A stretch of 55,139 nucleotides of DNA, from positions 1 to 55,139 of the forward strand of contig JAFVBE010000005.1 in assembly GCA_017480195.1 (NCBI GenBank), given 5' to 3'. A model generated the notes under the pieces. It ran no database searches. It was not told the DNA's origin and worked only from the letters and a program-made list of their open reading frames with translations. The stretch is from Lachnospiraceae bacterium. Its GTDB lineage: Bacteria > Bacillota > Clostridia > Lachnospirales > Lachnospiraceae. This document shows, piece by piece, positions 52,784 through 55,139 of the stretch (its first letter is position 1; every line of letters starts with the position of its first letter). Both the position numbers and the translations under genes were made by a program.

Positions 52784-52829
52784 ATCGGCAGGCTTATGTA
52801 TTAAGCATAAGTTCTGCCGATTGTTTTTG
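52784..52829. terminator. Bidirectional terminator
   Basis: ATCGGCAG (52784-52791) pairs with CTGCCGAT (52814-52821), and CTTAT pairs with ATAAG inside. It is followed by TTGTTTTT on the + strand. Confidence 0.85.
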
Positions 52830-52833
52830 GAAT

Positions 52834-53661
52834 TTATTCTATCGGTATCGCAAATCGGAATACATAATCATCGGGTTCAATCTCATGACCGAAGAAAATA
52901 CCTACTACATTTATGCCGTATAGCGGACCGGCAGGCTTGATTTTTCTTTTTTTCATTTCTTCAAGCAGCATTTTGCCGCCGTTCTCCATAACATAGTCAG
53001 TATCACCATGATATAAAAGAGAGAATGCCTGTCGTGGCTTTATATGTATAACCTTTGACTCATCAGGTATGGAATCGGGGCACACTGACATACATATGAC
53101 TGATTCAAAAGGCTCTCTGTCTACTCCGTCATATATCGAATCAAAGCCGGGAACGACGCAGAACATAGGAGTGGACGGATATGGCTTGAAGCCGGTGTCA
53201 TACATTTTCTTTATCTCAAGGTAATTATATTCAACCTGTTTTTTGATTTGTCTGATAGGGCATGGAAATGTATAACAGGTCATCTCAGGCAGAGTATAAT
53301 AGGAATAAGAAATGCTTTCCCTCTCGGTAAAAGAAGATTCGAATTCATCTACACAGCGTTGTGCAATATCGAGGCGTTCCCTTATCTCAGATAGAAAATT
53401 CTGCTTATCGAGAGTGCCGTTATAATATGCGAGGATATCCTTCTGAGATATACCTAATCTTTTGAGTGCGAGATAACGCTGTATCTTAAGTATATTCATA
53501 ACATCGTAATATCTGAATCCGCTCTCCGGATTTATATATCGTGGTGTATCAAACCCTGATTCCTCCATACGAAGCAGAGTGGCACGGCTTATACCACATA
53601 TATTTGCTGCCTCACGAATGGTATATAATTTTTCGTTTTCCAGCGTATAGCGTTCTATCAT
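52834..53661 (-). CDS. MerR family regulator with GyrI-like effector domain (BmrR/TipA type)
   Basis: This 275-residue regulator has an N-terminal MerR helix-turn-helix (about 12-75, YTIREAANICGISRATLLRM, GFRYYDVMNILKIQRYLALK), a coiled-coil linker (about 85-115) and a GyrI-like ligand-binding domain (about 120-275). Such proteins bind drug-like molecules and activate exporter or modification genes by untwisting a 19-bp promoter spacer. Exactly such a promoter lies at 55001-55031, and a related GTCC/GGAC dyad lies at its own promoter. AGGAGG lies 9 bp before the ATG. Confidence 0.93.
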   Translation of the reverse strand: MIERYTLENEKLYTIREAANICGISRATLLRMEESGFDTPRYINPESGFRYYDVMNILKIQRYLALKRLGISQKDILAYYNGTLDKQNFLSEIRERLDIAQRCVDEFESSFTERESISYSYYTLPEMTCYTFPCPIRQIKKQVEYNYLEIKKMYDTGFKPYPSTPMFCVVPGFDSIYDGVDREPFESVICMSVCPDSIPDESKVIHIKPRQAFSLLYHGDTDYVMENGGKMLLEEMKKRKIKPAGPLYGINVVGIFFGHEIEPDDYVFRFAIPIE

Positions 53662-53724
53662 CTGTAAAATCCTCCTGATATATGCGTGTTACACATAATA
53701 CATATCAAAATATCGTCTAAAAGT

Positions 53725-53767
53725 GTCCTCATGTGGACAGTATAACAGAGAAAATATGTCTGTGCAA
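53725..53767 (-). promoter_or_regulatory. merR promoter with GTCC/GGAC dyad
   Basis: On the minus strand TTGCAC (53767-53762) and TATACT (53744-53739) are 17 bp apart. GTCC-N6-GGAC (53725-53738) lies just downstream of the -10, a repressing position. It has the same 14-bp size and end bases as the dyad at 55008-55021, so both are probably bound by the MerR protein. Confidence 0.6.
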
Positions 53768-53852
53768 GAATAAAAGGAATTTGCAGTTGCTTTTTGTTAA
53801 AAACTATGGAAAATAATAAATTCAGTTTGCATAATATATGTTGGTTTACATA

Positions 53853-53875
53853 AAAATGACACGATTTGTTGCTTT
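53853..53875 (-). repeat. 23-bp repeat, copy 2 (inverted)
   Basis: This is the exact inverse of 3018-3040. On the minus strand it lies about 190 bp upstream of the merR start, in the same orientation relative to the gene as copy 1 is to clpB. Confidence 0.6.
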
Positions 53876-53887
53876 TTGGTTTTTATA

Positions 53888-53983
53888 TTGACATTTCTTT
53901 TTGGATATTATACTTTTTCTTCAGGCAGATATAATTCTTGTTTTTCAAACATTCTTATTCAATGAAGATTTATCCTGCCTGAA
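53888..53983 (+). promoter_or_regulatory. Possible promoter and hairpin before the Rpn gene
   Basis: TTGACA (53888-53893) has a weak -10 (TACTTT) 17 bp later. TTCAGGCAG (53920-53928) and CTGCCTGAA (53975-53983) form a perfect 9-bp inverted repeat around an AT-rich loop of 46 nt. Apart from this, copy 2 of the 23-bp repeat and the merR promoter, nothing else is seen in the 386-base gap between 53662 and 54047. Confidence 0.35.
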
Positions 53984-54047
53984 ATTACATGTTTGCAAAC
54001 AATGAAAAAATGATAAGGAAATTTATAATACACAAAGGGGGATTTTT

Positions 54048-54899
54048 ATGATTATTGAAAATAATGAAAAATTACATGATTTTTCCGGACTTCCGACAGG
54101 AAAACTCAAAATTAATCTTATGAATGATTATATGTTTAAAGCGGTTTTTCAGGAAAATATGAAGGCACTGGAGGGCTTACTTTATGCACTTTTGAATCTG
54201 CCGAAGGGAAGTATTGATTCAATCGTGGTTGAAAACCCGATAGAATTGGGAAGATTTGTAGACAGAAAAACATGCGTGCTTGATTTGAAACTTACGCTTA
54301 ATAACGAAAGAATTTTAAATATTGAAATGCAGGTAGGCAATTATGGAAACTGGATAGAGAGGTCAATTGTATATTTATGTCGAGCCTTCGACCGGCTAAA
54401 AGTGGGAGATGATTATGGGATTATTCTGCCTACGATGCATATAGGAATAATTGATTTTGATATTAATAATCTTACTCCGATGTTTTACTCCGAAAATATG
54501 CTTATGAACACAAAAAATCATGAAGTTTATAGTGACAAATTTGCACTGCGTGTGTTAAACTTAAGTCGACTTGATGATGCGACAAAAGAAGAGAAAGAAA
54601 GCGACTTATACACTTATGCAAGGATGTTTAAGGCAAGAACCTGGGAGGAGATAACGATGTTGGCACAGGGAAATGAATATGCAGGCGAAGTAATATATAC
54701 GCTTCATGAAATGAGTGAAGACGAGAAAATCGCCGAACAATGTTTTGCACGAAAGATATATGAGTGGGATAAACGTTCAGCCTACGAAAAAGGGCAATGT
54801 GAAGGCTTAGAGCAGGGACGCGCAGAAAGTCAGGCGATTATAGACAGCCAAAAAGCAGAGATAGAACGATTAAAAAAGCTACTGAATGAAGTACAATAA
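54048..54899 (+). CDS. Rpn family PD-(D/E)XK nuclease (putative transposase)
   Basis: This 283-residue protein has the Rpn/PDDEXK_2 pattern: LMNDYMFKAVFQENMKALEG, then the nuclease core VLDLKLTL...ILNIEMQ, where D-x-K and E-x-Q are the metal-site residues, and YLCRAFDRLKVGDDY. The C-terminus is a coiled coil (EGLEQGRAESQAIIDSQKAE). Rpn proteins promote RecA-independent recombination and occur in many copies in gut Clostridia. No terminal inverted repeats were seen around it. It is transcribed alone and ends at a strong terminator. Confidence 0.88.
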   Translation: MIIENNEKLHDFSGLPTGKLKINLMNDYMFKAVFQENMKALEGLLYALLNLPKGSIDSIVVENPIELGRFVDRKTCVLDLKLTLNNERILNIEMQVGNYGNWIERSIVYLCRAFDRLKVGDDYGIILPTMHIGIIDFDINNLTPMFYSENMLMNTKNHEVYSDKFALRVLNLSRLDDATKEEKESDLYTYARMFKARTWEEITMLAQGNEYAGEVIYTLHEMSEDEKIAEQCFARKIYEWDKRSAYEKGQCEGLEQGRAESQAIIDSQKAEIERLKKLLNEVQ

Positions 54900-54904
54900 A
54901 GCAT

Positions 54905-54943
54905 AGCAGTTCTTGAAACTATAATTCAAGAACTGCTTTTTTT
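54905..54943 (+). terminator. Rho-independent terminator of the Rpn gene
   Basis: AGCAGTTCTTGAA (54905-54917) pairs perfectly with 54925-54937 and is followed by TTTTTTT. Confidence 0.92.
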
Positions 54944-55000
54944 ATCTCCATAATAAAAAGGTATATAGAGGATTAACTGATAAAAATTTCAAAAAACCCC

Positions 55001-55031
55001 TTGAACTGTCCATAGGTGGACAAGGTATAAT
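55001..55031 (+). promoter_or_regulatory. MerR-type promoter with 19-bp spacer
   Basis: TTGAAC (55001-55006) and TATAAT (55026-55031) are 19 bp apart, two more than optimal. A perfect dyad GTCCA-TAGG-TGGAC (55008-55021) sits within the spacer. This is the hallmark of promoters activated by MerR proteins. The MerR protein encoded at 52834-53661 is the obvious candidate. Confidence 0.75.
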
Positions 55032-55082
55032 CAAAAATAATCCGATGGAAAATTTTGAAAAGCAAATTTATAGGAGATAAAG

Positions 55083-55139
55083 ATGTTGACAGCATATAAT
55101 AATTTTGAAATAATTTTACAGACAGACAGACAGACAGAC
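55083..55139 (+). CDS. Start of a truncated gene under the MerR-type promoter
   Basis: TAGGAG lies 7 bp before an ATG at 55083. The first 19 codons read MLTAYNNFEIILQTDRQTD and run off the end of the window. From 55118 the coding sequence consists of ACAG repeats encoding Gln-Thr-Asp-Arg. The product cannot be identified from this start. MerR targets of this kind are often exporters or drug-modifying enzymes, but the hydrophilic repeat is unusual for either. Confidence 0.45.
   Translation, partial: MLTAYNNFEIILQTDRQTD
55118..55139 (+). repeat. ACAG tetranucleotide repeat at the window end
   Basis: Five and a half copies of ACAG occupy the last 22 bases, inside the open frame of the last gene. 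A change of one unit would shift the frame. The true copy number is unknown because the window ends inside the tract. Confidence 0.85.

Noticed and set aside
54048-54899. Complete insertion sequence around the Rpn nuclease gene
   Set aside because: No terminal inverted repeats or target-site duplication were found; the flanking palindromes are a terminator and an upstream hairpin.

Overview
The window looks like a chromosomal contig from a low-GC, anaerobic Gram-positive bacterium, most likely a member of the Lachnospiraceae (Clostridia). The signs are AT-rich genes with AGGAGG-type ribosome binding sites, a flavodiiron protein, a four-subunit 2-oxoacid:ferredoxin oxidoreductase, DegV proteins, LytTR signalling, and L,D-transpeptidase, SleB-like and LTA-synthase-like envelope proteins. 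The genus cannot be fixed from the sequence alone. No rRNA, tRNA, CRISPR array or complete insertion sequence was seen. The window ends inside a coding sequence in a GACA tetranucleotide repeat, which may be where an assembly stopped.

Layout. 1-2046: GntR (YtrA-like) regulator with an ABC ATPase and permease. 2053-3190: a structured palindromic element, a hicAB toxin-antitoxin pair whose toxin gene is frameshifted, and more palindromes. 3197-8801: clpB, a 150-nt structured palindrome, and a VWA/metallopeptidase-fold protein paired with a MoxR-type ATPase. 8912-13879: L,D-transpeptidase with paired C-terminal repeats, a lipoprotein with an amidase fold that has lost its catalytic residues, DegV, and a SleB-type wall hydrolase behind WalR-like boxes. 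14077-18418: a LytTR response regulator and GHKL histidine kinase followed by two unrecognised proteins without signal peptides; matching 21-bp-spaced direct repeats precede the regulator and the first of the two. 18510-22113: AMMECR1/MEMO fusion, flavodiiron protein and a short-chain dehydrogenase. 22114-26106: an AT-rich accessory islet with small orphan genes including a SUKH-3-like immunity protein, a membrane protein, and an ATPase behind AAGTATATA iterons.

26193-31179 is a Bat-type operon (MoxR, DUF58, small TM protein, two VWA proteins, TPR protein). After a convergent DegV gene, 32261-35550 is a second MoxR operon (MoxR, DUF58, multi-TM protein ending like DUF4129 but with no transglutaminase). 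With 5975-8801 this gives three different MoxR-centred modules in 30 kb. 35565-43409 holds a DHH phosphoesterase, an LTA-synthase-like enzyme, a polyprenyl-phosphate glycosyltransferase with a GT-C-like membrane protein and a DUF3137-like protein, and a ZIP metal transporter. 43511-50839 holds the gamma-delta-alpha-beta 2-oxoacid oxidoreductase, two membrane-anchored proteins of unknown role, and an aconitase-family hydratase. 50855-52722 is an NfeD/SPFH membrane pair with a small companion. 52834-55139 has a BmrR-like MerR regulator, a PD-(D/E)XK Rpn-type nuclease, and the start of a gene behind a MerR-type promoter (19-bp spacer with a central dyad).

The main theme is cell-envelope construction and surveillance. 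The best candidates for undescribed biology are the LytTR-linked pair of signal-less proteins, the pseudo-amidase encoded next to an L,D-transpeptidase, the cluster of MoxR modules, and the predicted MerR target that runs into a tetranucleotide repeat.
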